Source of the DNA: a virus | IMG/VR virus record: IMGVR_UViG_3300020172_002753 | Location: 1 to 22,985 of that record | Length of the DNA stretch: 22,985 nt | Reading direction: 5' to 3' (one strand) | In this document: piece by piece, positions 16,881-22,985 of the stretch | Layout of the letters: each line of letters begins with the position of its first letter | How positions within the stretch are numbered: the stretch's first letter is position 1 | The notes under the pieces: model-generated | Databases searched by the model: none | The model's input: only the letters and a program-made list of their open reading frames with translations | What the model was told of the DNA's origin: nothing | Made by a program: the position numbers and the translations under genes

Positions 16881-17227
16881 CAGTCTTCAATTTTTAAAGT
16901 TTTAATTGCCCATAATTCAGGTTTTCCAGATTCTAACATCTTAACCCATTCTTTTGCACTTGGAATATATCCGTTACAATCTTCTTTTACATGAAGTTCT
17001 GCAACATATCTTGTATATACAGTTTTATTATCAGAATTTATAAAACTTATTCCAAATACTTTTTCACATTCAAATATACCTTCACTATGATGTCTAAACA
17101 TTCTGTGTTTACTATGACCTATCCAAGCCTTAGTTTCATCAAACCATTCATGAATTGCTTGATAATCAGATATTTGACCTCCAAACTTTCTAACAGATGT
17201 TTTGCAATGCATTAAAGGATGTGCCAT
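16880..17227 (-). CDS. DUF6915-like conserved protein
   Basis: This 115-aa protein matches a widespread small family of bacteria and phages that I recall as DUF6915 (the number is from memory). Signature elements are an N-terminal MAHP, RKFGG (13-17), DYQAIHEWFDETK (21-33), HRMFRHHSEGIF (41-52), INSD (63-66), and a C-terminal ELHVKED...IPSAKEW (77-94). The cluster of conserved histidines (41, 46, 47) and acidic residues suggests a metal- or nucleotide-binding site, but no activity is known. It is translationally coupled to the DUF6878-like gene before it (TAATG) and to the 127-aa gene after it (TGATG). Family resemblance is strong; function is open. Confidence 0.8.
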   Translation of the reverse strand: MAHPLMHCKTSVRKFGGQISDYQAIHEWFDETKAWIGHSKHRMFRHHSEGIFECEKVFGISFINSDNKTVYTRYVAELHVKEDCNGYIPSAKEWVKMLESGKPELWAIKTLKIED

Positions 17228-17625
17228 TATTTTTTATTTTTTTCAAATAAATTACCAATATGATTAAACTCTTCATAATCAGTTACTCTTATATTATTTT
17301 CAATTACATAAGTACCTTTTTCTACATCAATATTTACATAACCCCAACCACCATCATTATTCCACCAGTCTTCTATATCATCTAATAACATCTCTTGACA
17401 GTATTCTTCAATTAATGAATATAATTCTGAGTTATATTTTTGTAAATCATCACCTGTTTCATCATCCCAACTACGTAATTCTTCAAATTCAATATCTGAA
17501 TTTCTTGAAGTTTTTATATATTCAATAGCACCACTATCTCCACAACCTTGATAGTATACACAAACTTTTTTAACATTATGATTAATTAAACCAATCATAA
17601 TTGATTCTAATTTATTCTCATTCAT
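17227..17625 (-). CDS. DUF6878-like conserved protein
   Basis: The 132-aa protein resembles a family I recall as DUF6878. It has a strand followed by YYQGCGDSGAIEYI (24-37), a central helix (LYSLIEEYCQEM), then DWWNNDGGWGYVNIDV (86-101) and a closing strand. The YxGxGDSGxIE and WWNNDGGxG motifs are the family hallmarks. Activity is unknown. It is the first gene of the overlapping small-gene cassette: its stop overlaps the start of the DUF6915-like gene, while 54 bases separate its start from the end of the homing endonuclease upstream, so its expression may depend on read-through from there or on a promoter within the upstream gene. Confidence 0.75.
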   Translation of the reverse strand: MNENKLESIMIGLINHNVKKVCVYYQGCGDSGAIEYIKTSRNSDIEFEELRSWDDETGDDLQKYNSELYSLIEEYCQEMLLDDIEDWWNNDGGWGYVNIDVEKGTYVIENNIRVTDYEEFNHIGNLFEKNKK

Positions 17626-17657
17626 AACTATTTATTATTTAAAGGTTACTAATTTCC

Positions 17658-17674
17658 AAGTACTTATTGTACTT
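17658..17674 (-). other. Small hairpin after the homing endonuclease gene
   Basis: A 6-bp inverted repeat, AAGTAC (17658-17663) and GTACTT (17669-17674), closes a 5-base loop in the 54-base gap between the homing endonuclease stop and the DUF6878-like start. There is no T tract after it on the - strand, so it is unlikely to be an efficient terminator. It could be a chance repeat in A/T-rich sequence. Confidence 0.3.
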
Positions 17675-17679
17675 TCTAG

Positions 17680-18678
17680 TTATATATACATCCATTTATA
17701 TCCTACTGCTGTTGATTGATTCTCATTAGTTAAGCATTTATAAATTGAACCCGGAGAAACTTTCAGATAATCAGCAGCTTCCTTTACAGTTTTAAATTTT
17801 CTAAGTTCTTCTTCTGTAATTTTATCAAGCATTTTAACTCTAAAAGGAAGAGCAAGTTCATAATTTAAGTATTTAGAATAAGACCATCTGTGTTGTAAAC
17901 CACTGTTAAAGTTTATATTTTCTTTACAATGTTTAGTAATTGTTGATACTGCAACACCTGTTATTTTACTTGCTTCAATAATGCTTTTATACTCTCCAAC
18001 TAACAAACCTTCTAAGTTATACTGATAAACTTTAATATTTCTATTAGGATTATTTCTCATTTTTTCTTTAGTAAACTCAGTATGTTTAAACTTAATTTTA
18101 TTAGCTTTCATCTTTTGAATATGTTCTAAAGAATACTTTCTACCTAACATGGATAATTTAGCTTTTTCTCTACTTTTTTCAGATACTATTCTACCCTTAC
18201 TTTTTTCTGAAATTTTTAGTCTAGTTTCTTTGGTAAGTATAACTTTTTTTCCACAGTTTTTACCATGATATTTACAATAATTAGGATAATTTATTTCCTT
18301 ACCACAAGTTAAACATTTAACTAACTTACTATTTCCTTTAACAAATTTTGCTATTTCTATTTTTGAGGGGTTTCTTACAGGATGCTTTGGATCTCCAGGT
18401 TCAATATTATAACCTATAGTTCTATTAGTAAGTTTATGTAATGTTATATAAAAATGTTCTCTTTCACATAACTTATCTTTTGAGCATTCTTCAACAATAA
18501 TAAAATCAAAACTATTTTCATTGTATTTATTCCAAGCATATTGTAAATGTTTGTTTGCATGCAAGTTTCTTCTAAGTTGTGATTTATGACTATACCATCT
18601 AGCTTGTATATTAGTAGAATAACCAATATAAAATTTACCTGTGATCTTATTCAAGATCTTATAAATACCTGTTTTCAT
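17680..18678 (-). CDS. Free-standing GIY-YIG homing endonuclease with NUMOD DNA-binding modules
   Basis: The 332-aa protein begins with a GIY-YIG nuclease domain: G4-I-Y6, Y17-I-G19, catalytic R27, E74 (EREHFYI) and N91 (GYNI). A Cys/His zinc-finger-like segment follows (C122, C125, C135, H138, C142). Then come NUMOD3-type repeats (~148-190, KISEKSKGR and SMLGRKYSLEH) and two NUMOD1-like helix-turn-helix modules (~215-250 with ASKITGVAVSTI; ~295-318 with AADYLKVSPGSI). This is the classic layout of phage homing endonucleases, which cut an allele lacking the element so that repair copies it in. It is not inside an intron: it sits between complete genes and is separated from both, unlike the overlapping genes around it. 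It is therefore probably a selfish insertion in the operon. Confidence 0.92.
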   Translation of the reverse strand: MKTGIYKILNKITGKFYIGYSTNIQARWYSHKSQLRRNLHANKHLQYAWNKYNENSFDFIIVEECSKDKLCEREHFYITLHKLTNRTIGYNIEPGDPKHPVRNPSKIEIAKFVKGNSKLVKCLTCGKEINYPNYCKYHGKNCGKKVILTKETRLKISEKSKGRIVSEKSREKAKLSMLGRKYSLEHIQKMKANKIKFKHTEFTKEKMRNNPNRNIKVYQYNLEGLLVGEYKSIIEASKITGVAVSTITKHCKENINFNSGLQHRWSYSKYLNYELALPFRVKMLDKITEEELRKFKTVKEAADYLKVSPGSIYKCLTNENQSTAVGYKWMYI

Positions 18679-18694
18679 ATTAGAAACTAAATTT

Positions 18695-18722
18695 TAATGT
18701 AAAGATAAGGTGTTTTACATTA
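18695..18722 (-). promoter_or_regulatory. Hairpin in the leader of the homing endonuclease gene
   Basis: A 9-bp inverted repeat, TAATGTAAA (18695-18703) with TTTACATTA (18714-18722), encloses a 10-base loop in the gap between the small GIY-YIG gene and the homing endonuclease. Its proximal arm ends 16 bases before the ATG at 18678. No T tract follows on the - strand, so termination is doubtful. Leader hairpins that limit translation of homing endonucleases are known from phage T4 (I-TevI), and a similar role is possible here but inferred. Confidence 0.4.
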
Positions 18723-18729
18723 AAAACAA

Positions 18730-19173
18730 CTAAAACTTTATGTTTCCTCTATAAAATCTTCCTAAAATGTTAGAGTTTAAATATTTATCATCTAATATAC
18801 AATCATTACAAAATAAGTATTTGCATTCATAATAGGTAAGTTCCATACTTGAATAACATATTTTAAGTATTTCTCTTTTTATTGTCACACTTTGCTTATG
18901 TGCTTGCTTTAGTACTGTATTTGAACTGTAATAATTAAGAAAATCAGGTCTAATAACCCTAGTATACTTTTTAAGTCTTTTATCAGTACTCATAGCCAAA
19001 GCTTTCTTACCTAAAGGTCTTTTTATATTAGCAAAAAAGTTTTTCTTACCTATGTAAGAAACAGATTTACCATCTATTATAGCTGACATAAGATAGATAA
19101 ATCCTATTCCTCCTTCTGGAATGTCTAATTCTCCAAATACTTTTCCTTTGTATGTCCAAAAATCCACATTCAT
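18730..19173 (-). CDS. Small GIY-YIG-superfamily phage endonuclease
   Basis: The 147-aa protein looks like a compact phage nuclease of the GIY-YIG superfamily. The first motif is F25-I-Y27 (GFIYLM) and the second is SYIGKKNFF (39-47). A basic stretch follows, then YYECKYLF with a candidate catalytic E116, and a closing NSNILGRFYRG with N134. Similar small proteins occur in many tailed phages, where they may process DNA or act in recombination. No DNA-binding NUMOD modules are present, unlike its neighbour. Its ATG overlaps the primase stop (ATGA), so it is a fixed, coupled member of the replication operon rather than an insertion. It ends in TAG, showing that TAG is a normal stop in this genome. 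Confidence 0.7.
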   Translation of the reverse strand: MNVDFWTYKGKVFGELDIPEGGIGFIYLMSAIIDGKSVSYIGKKNFFANIKRPLGKKALAMSTDKRLKKYTRVIRPDFLNYYSSNTVLKQAHKQSVTIKREILKICYSSMELTYYECKYLFCNDCILDDKYLNSNILGRFYRGNIKF

Positions 19174-20144
19174 AATTTACTTTTTATTAGATTAAATACA
19201 ATGTTTCTTGTTTCTTCAATACCTCTGGCTTTAACAGTATCTGAAATGTCTTTCTCAAATGGTAATATTAAGTAGTCAAAACCATATCTTTTTTGATATG
19301 CTTTAGAAGCTTCAATTCCAGGTTCATCATTATCAAAAAGTACTATAATTTTAGTATATTTATCAATATACTTTTTCATTATATTTTCAGAAATAACAGT
19401 GTTTTCACTATCTGGAGCAATAACTTCAACATTACTAATACCAAAAGTTTTAAAAGACATAATATCTTTTAGAGATTTAGTAAGAATAAGATACTTAGAT
19501 TCAAAAGTAACTTGTTCAGAACCTTGAATATAATCAAAGACTTTAATAAACTTACTTACTTTGTTTTTTGGTTGATAAATTTTATATAGTGTACCATCAT
19601 TTTTAAAATAACCATATGTATAGTTATTTTCAAATCTAAGTTCTTTTACAATACCATCATTATCAGTTTTACTAAGTATAAAATATTGTAAAGGTTGAAC
19701 ATTGTGTTGACTTAACATTTTAGAACCTATTTTGTAACTCATCCAAAAATCTTGATCAAGATTATTCCAGTATCTAATTTCATAATCAGTAACTTCATAT
19801 CTACTTTCAAGTTTAAACTCTCTAGGTGTAATATTATTTTTAGATATATAATCAGAATAGTCATTCATTATTTTTCTAACAGCTATACCTCTAGATTCAA
19901 GATTATAATATAACATTACAAATTCAATTGCATCACCAGATTTACTTGAAGAAAAATCTTTAAAAGTATAATTACCTAATTTGTTACAATATATACAAAA
20001 AGATGCTGTTTTCTCATTAGTAAATACAGATCTAATTTTAATATCTTGACCAGTTAACTTTTCTGTTAAATTTAAATAAAATTCAAATATCCATTCTCTT
20101 GGTATTTGATTTAAATCACTTATAATACTAGTAGTTGAAATCAT
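19170..20144 (-). CDS. DNA primase with degenerate zinc-binding domain and Toprim domain
   Basis: The 324-aa protein follows the DnaG plan. The N-terminal part keeps the CHC2-fold sequence logic (FTNEKTASFCIY... KSGDAIEFVMLYY, 41-80), but the zinc ligands are mostly gone: only C50 and C53 remain, and the usual Cys-x-x-Cys ribbon is replaced by FKDFSSSKSG. A Toprim domain covers ~215-305, with the D271-N-D273 motif (VLFDNDEPG) and a KDISD segment (298-302). The usual Glu of the first Toprim motif (xxEGxxD) is replaced: the aligned text is LTKSLKDI. It should make or support RNA primers for the helicase and polymerase in this window. It is coupled to the small GIY-YIG gene and preceded by a terminator hairpin 21 bases upstream of its ATG. 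Confidence 0.85.
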   Translation of the reverse strand: MISTTSIISDLNQIPREWIFEFYLNLTEKLTGQDIKIRSVFTNEKTASFCIYCNKLGNYTFKDFSSSKSGDAIEFVMLYYNLESRGIAVRKIMNDYSDYISKNNITPREFKLESRYEVTDYEIRYWNNLDQDFWMSYKIGSKMLSQHNVQPLQYFILSKTDNDGIVKELRFENNYTYGYFKNDGTLYKIYQPKNKVSKFIKVFDYIQGSEQVTFESKYLILTKSLKDIMSFKTFGISNVEVIAPDSENTVISENIMKKYIDKYTKIIVLFDNDEPGIEASKAYQKRYGFDYLILPFEKDISDTVKARGIEETRNIVFNLIKSKL

Positions 20145-20165
20145 ACATAAAAAATTAAATTAAAA

Positions 20166-20186
20166 AAGGGGCTTTTTACACCCCTT
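20166..20186 (-). terminator. Rho-independent terminator between the SSB-like and primase genes
   Basis: A stem of AAGGGG (20166-20171) with CCCCTT (20181-20186) closes a 9-base loop. On the - strand it is followed by a continuous T run and T-rich sequence (complement of 20155-20167). It lies 20 bases after the stop at 20207 and 21 bases before the primase ATG at 20144. Confidence 0.82.
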
Positions 20187-20206
20187 ATTTTAAAAATTAA
20201 CAATTT

Positions 20207-20887
20207 TTAATCTAAGCTAAAATCAGAAGCATTTTTAGTTGGAATTGAAAATTCAGTGTTTTCACCAAATTCTTTTTTCTCAACTATTTCTAATTTTTTA
20301 AGGTGTTTAGCTTCATTATACTCAACAATTTTAGTTGATTCAAGATCTGCATAAGCATATTTATTTCCTTCACCTTTTGGTAAAAATAAATCATAGTTAG
20401 TATATCCAGTTTTACCCATGTATTCTTTACCAGCTACACACCATTTAAGATATTTGTCTTTAATTGGAGCATTTTCACTGAAATTTTTAACAAAATCTTC
20501 AATAAGATTAAATTTATTATCTTGAGCAATAAACCATTCATCCATATCAAGACTATGTGCTAAATTCTTTAAGAAAATCATAATAGATCTGTCTCTTTGA
20601 ATTTTGATACCAGATTTAGTTTCACCATCAGCAAATGCATATTGACTAGCTTTTACTCTACCAATTTGACCAGCATAATGACCTTTACTTTCATCATCTT
20701 TATCAACCATAAATCCTTCAAAATCATCTATAGCTGGAGTTTCTACATTTATCATCAAATGATACGCACCTGGAATAAATGAAAAATCTTCTAAATGAAT
20801 AGAATTAATTTTTAAAATTTGATTACCTGGAGATATTGTTTTAGGCATCCCAGTGCCTGTTCCTAGATCAGTTGTACTTAAACTCAT
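20207..20887 (-). CDS. Candidate phage ssDNA-binding protein
   Basis: This 226-aa protein belongs to a type I associate with crAss-like phages of Bacteroidota. It has a Gly/Thr-rich N-terminus, KTISPGNQILKINSIHLEDF (16-35), a beta-rich core (AYHLMINVETP; GQIGRVKASQYAFADG), YTNYDLFLPK (162-171), and an acidic C-terminal tail ending DFSLD. The beta-rich core would fit an OB-like fold, and the acidic tail is typical of single-stranded DNA-binding proteins. Position supports this: it lies directly after the Sak4-like ATPase gene (29 bases) in a helicase-recombinase-primase unit, where an SSB is expected. I see no definitive motif, so the function is an inference. A terminator follows it. Confidence 0.55.
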   Translation of the reverse strand: MSLSTTDLGTGTGMPKTISPGNQILKINSIHLEDFSFIPGAYHLMINVETPAIDDFEGFMVDKDDESKGHYAGQIGRVKASQYAFADGETKSGIKIQRDRSIMIFLKNLAHSLDMDEWFIAQDNKFNLIEDFVKNFSENAPIKDKYLKWCVAGKEYMGKTGYTNYDLFLPKGEGNKYAYADLESTKIVEYNEAKHLKKLEIVEKKEFGENTEFSIPTKNASDFSLD

Positions 20888-20916
20888 TTTTTTACTTTTT
20901 TTTATTTATTAAACAT

Positions 20917-21636
20917 TTATATATATACTTCATTCCAAGACACTTTTAATGTCCCATCAGTTGAATCAGCAATTACTATTTCTTTATTTCTTAAGTGTTC
21001 TGGTCTTGCACCACAAGTTACTTCATCATTAGTTTTAAAACTAAGTATAGTTTTAGTACCTTTTCGGAATAAATAACCTATTGCATCTGCATTAGCACAA
21101 ACTAAAGATTTCAGTTTACCTGACAAATCTATATTTGCTGCCATAACCATCTCACCTTTATCATCAACTTGTTTATCTTTAATATGTCCAGACAAGATTA
21201 CATGATCAGCTAATGTATCTACATAATCTAACACCTGGAAAAAAGCTTGGCGAATATACAAATAACCTGCACCATTTGGAAGAGAGGTGATATTATCACC
21301 ATCATAATTTTTACCCATACTTGTTTGTTTGTATAATTTTATAGCAAGTGGTTGAATCATTTCTTCTAATGCAGTTACAGTATCAATAGTAATATACTTG
21401 TATGGCATATTTGCTTCTCTAATTGCTTTTCCAGTATCTAAAAGCTGTTGCAAATTTGTTATTGGAACTTTAAGAGCTTCAATAAAGTCTGCACCATGTT
21501 CTAAATCAAATATCAAATTATCTTCAAGACCTGCATAACACGTTGTCTTACCAGTTTTAGGTTTAGAATAAATAACCAATCTTTTTGGGTTTACTCTTTC
21601 TGCCTTAATTTTTGAAGTTGGAAGTACTATACTCAT
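20917..21636 (-). CDS. Sak4-like RecA-family ATPase (AAA_24)
   Basis: The 239-aa protein has a RecA-like P-loop core: Walker A in YSKPKTGKTT (23-32), an FDLEHGAD segment (43-50), Walker B YITIDTVTALEE (81-92, D85), and a strand with HVILSGHIKDK acting as a sensor region. This is the plan of phage Sak4/AAA_24 proteins, single-strand annealing or recombinase-type ATPases that work with an SSB. The first Gly of the P-loop is Ser24, but the K-x-G-K-T core is intact. Its start overlaps the stop of the 229-aa gene (ATGA), and the candidate SSB follows 29 bases downstream. It probably mediates phage recombination or recombination-dependent replication, with the PD-(D/E)XK nuclease making the single strands. 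Confidence 0.85.
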   Translation of the reverse strand: MSIVLPTSKIKAERVNPKRLVIYSKPKTGKTTCYAGLEDNLIFDLEHGADFIEALKVPITNLQQLLDTGKAIREANMPYKYITIDTVTALEEMIQPLAIKLYKQTSMGKNYDGDNITSLPNGAGYLYIRQAFFQVLDYVDTLADHVILSGHIKDKQVDDKGEMVMAANIDLSGKLKSLVCANADAIGYLFRKGTKTILSFKTNDEVTCGARPEHLRNKEIVIADSTDGTLKVSWNEVYI

Positions 21637-22322
21637 GATTTTGTAATTAAATCATTTAACCATTGATTGTTACTTACAGGCTTTTTCCACATAATTGCAG
21701 CAAAATCTTGAATAGTCATTTCACTCATCAAAGGATCTTTGTGAGTCATAACTAAACTTTCTTCTGGTGTAGCAGGTTTTGTTAATAAACCTTCTGTAAA
21801 ATCTGGAAAATCATTATTATTAACTAAAGAATTTTGAAGTCTTGGTAATTCTATATCAAAATCACCACCTTTCTTTTTTTCTTCAATCTCAGCAAGTCTT
21901 TTTTCAAATAAACCAAAACTTAATGTAGATCCATCAGGATTAATAGCTACTAATTCTTGCAATGGAACAGTGAATAAAGAATATTCAGCTCCTGAAGAAG
22001 ATACACCACTTTTTTTATCATACTCTTCTGAGTAAAATGGATTATATCTATATTTAAACAATTGCCTGTGTTTATAAAATGGTGTGACATCTAAAATTGC
22101 TCCAGATTGATCAGTTACATTATCATAAAACTCAATATACAAATCATTACCTTTACTTAATTCAGATTCAAAAAATTGAACTTGTCTACCATATTTACCT
22201 TTTTGAAAAAAGGCTGTTTTAATCAAAAATATAGGATCAGACTCATCTATATTTTTAAAAGTTTCTATATGTTTCATATAAAACTCTTTTTCTCTTGTTT
22301 TTCTTACTGTTGTTACACTCAT
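21633..22322 (-). CDS. Hypothetical 229-aa protein between the helicase and Sak4 genes
   Basis: I do not recognise this protein. It starts with a basic segment (TTVRKTREKEFYMKHI), followed by a beta-rich half with many aromatics (YGRQVQFFE; LYIEFYDNV; FKYRYNPFYSEEY), a charged helix near residue 140 (FEKRLAEIEEKKKGG), and an acidic, Pro-rich C-terminal part. No enzymatic motif is seen. It overlaps the helicase gene (ATGA) upstream and the Sak4 gene (ATGA) downstream, so the three are co-translated. It could be a helicase loader or replisome accessory factor, by position only. Confidence 0.65.
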   Translation of the reverse strand: MSVTTVRKTREKEFYMKHIETFKNIDESDPIFLIKTAFFQKGKYGRQVQFFESELSKGNDLYIEFYDNVTDQSGAILDVTPFYKHRQLFKYRYNPFYSEEYDKKSGVSSSGAEYSLFTVPLQELVAINPDGSTLSFGLFEKRLAEIEEKKKGGDFDIELPRLQNSLVNNNDFPDFTEGLLTKPATPEESLVMTHKDPLMSEMTIQDFAAIMWKKPVSNNQWLNDLITKS

Positions 22323-22985
22323 ATTGTTGAAATTTTTGGTTTAGCTGCTGTTGGTGGTGTTGGTATTTCTACAATCCTCATTGTTGTTCTATCAAGTTTA
22401 AAAAAACTTATTCTTGTAGTACCATTTCTTGATTTAAGAAAGTGAAATACTAGTATATCTTCATCTTGAATTATAAATTTTTCAGGACCATATATTCTAA
22501 TCTTTCTTACAGAAGGTTTATTAATACCCATAACCACATCAGCATGTTGTAATAAAGCATCAGACCCGTATATATCAGAATCTAACACATAATTTCCATA
22601 AACACCTTCTTCTTGTCTTTTAGGATCATCTATGTTTCTATTAAGTTGACTTAAAACAATAAATGCTATAGGATATTTCTTTTTCATCATTGTGAGGGCT
22701 TCACCTAAGCTTCCTAGCATATCAAATTTGTCTTTTTGTCCTTTACCAACTTTAAATAAAGCTGAGTGATCTATAGCAACTAACATATTGATATAAGTAC
22801 CGTCATCATTTTTGTACTTATCCATTTCATAGTGTATAGTTGCACACATCTCATCTATTGTACATGCATCATAGACAACATTAATTCTGTCCATTGACTG
22901 CATATTTTGGTAATAATTAATACATTCATCATAGATTTTCTTATCTACAAGTTTTCCATCTTTACTCATTAATGTGTTGTAATCA
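22319..22985 (-). CDS. DnaB-type replicative helicase, C-terminal part
   Basis: The frame stays open through the right edge (no stop upstream of the ATG at 22969), so this is the 3' part of a longer gene and that ATG is internal. Numbering from it, the RecA-like helicase core shows Walker B as NMLVAIDHSAL (61-71, D67), the FIVLSQLNR motif (103-111) with the DnaB-type Gln108, DIYGSDALLQHADVVM (132-147), and a conserved FHFLKSRNGTT segment near the end that corresponds to the LxKNRxG motif of DnaB. Walker A would lie outside the window. It is expected to unwind the replication fork as a ring on the lagging strand with the primase. The C-terminal PTPPTAAKPK tail is flexible. It is coupled to the 229-aa gene by ATGA. 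Confidence 0.88.
   Translation of the reverse strand, partial: DYNTLMSKDGKLVDKKIYDECINYYQNMQSMDRINVVYDACTIDEMCATIHYEMDKYKNDDGTYINMLVAIDHSALFKVGKGQKDKFDMLGSLGEALTMMKKKYPIAFIVLSQLNRNIDDPKRQEEGVYGNYVLDSDIYGSDALLQHADVVMGINKPSVRKIRIYGPEKFIIQDEDILVFHFLKSRNGTTRISFFKLDRTTMRIVEIPTPPTAAKPKISTI

Noticed and set aside
16525-17215. Open frames on the + strand (16525-16905 and 16991-17215)
   Set aside because: They are antisense to the 127-aa and DUF6915-like genes, have Ser/Phe-rich translations without motifs, and would break the chain of overlapping - strand starts and stops.
17680-18678. Group I intron around the homing endonuclease
   Set aside because: The genes on both sides are complete and unrelated, so there is no split exon. 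The element appears free-standing.
22176-22445. 89-codon + strand frame across the helicase/229-aa junction
   Set aside because: Antisense to recognised helicase coding sequence. The apparent hydrophobic segments arise from complementing charged A/T-rich codons.
1-22985. Possible stop-codon reassignment (TAG or TGA), known in some crAss-like phages
   Set aside because: TAA, TGA and TAG all end genes at sensible positions (for example TAG at 18730-18732, TGA at ATGA overlaps), and no gene is broken by in-frame stops.
1-22985. tRNA genes, CRISPR arrays, insertion sequences or integrase/attachment sites
   Set aside because: None was recognisable by eye: there are no regularly spaced repeats, no transposase or integrase motifs, and intergenic gaps are all shorter than about 100 bases.

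Overview
The window looks like part of the genome of a large tailed dsDNA phage of the crAss-like group (order Crassvirales), probably infecting a Bacteroidota host. The grounds are: strong A/T richness; start codons preceded by A/T-rich leaders rather than clear Shine-Dalgarno sites; a very large late protein on one strand facing a long replication block on the other; and the gene set itself (DnaB-type helicase, Sak4-type RecA-like ATPase, degenerate Toprim primase, family B DNA polymerase without terminal-protein insertions, PD-(D/E)XK nuclease, MazG-like pyrophosphohydrolase). The assignment is an inference from gene content. No capsid, portal or terminase gene lies in the window to confirm it. 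TAA, TGA and TAG are all used as gene-ending stops, so nothing suggests the stop-codon reassignment seen in some crAss-like phages.

Layout. Bases 1-5457 (+ strand) hold the 3' part of one giant gene, open at the left edge. It encodes a metalloprotease-type HExxH motif, long helical stretches, a LysM-like module and a hydrophobic C-terminal region, and is probably a virion or injected 'cargo' protein. It converges at a bidirectional terminator (5477-5498) with a block of genes that all lie on the - strand and fill the rest of the window. In transcription order (right to left) this block contains:
(a) 22985-20207: DnaB-type helicase (cut by the right edge), an unknown 229-aa protein, a Sak4-like ATPase and a candidate ssDNA-binding protein, then a terminator.
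(b) 20144-17680: a Toprim primase, a small GIY-YIG nuclease and a free-standing GIY-YIG/NUMOD homing endonuclease.
(c) 17625-16063: six or so small accessory genes joined by 1-4 base overlaps, including DUF6878-like and DUF6915-like proteins and two very short genes (a 49-aa single-pass membrane protein and a 31-aa protein).
(d) 16060-12765: two small related helical proteins, a metallopeptidase/VWA protein and a MoxR-type AAA+ ATPase, then a terminator.
(e) 12672-9356: a 442-aa protein sharing a domain with the two small helical proteins, a PD-(D/E)XK nuclease and two unknown proteins, then a terminator.
(f) 9279-6176: DNA polymerase B and a DUF932-like protein, then a terminator.
(g) 6098-5504: a small CxxC protein and a MazG-like nucleotide pyrophosphohydrolase.

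How it fits together. Helicase, primase, candidate SSB, Sak4, PD-(D/E)XK nuclease and PolB form a nearly self-sufficient replication and recombination set. MazG and other small proteins would adjust host nucleotide metabolism or physiology. The MoxR + VWA pair, with helical partner-like proteins around it, is the most system-like unexplained unit here: an AAA+ remodelling machine embedded in the replication region. No tRNA, rRNA, CRISPR array, insertion sequence or integrase was seen, and no gene-free stretch exceeds 100 bases.
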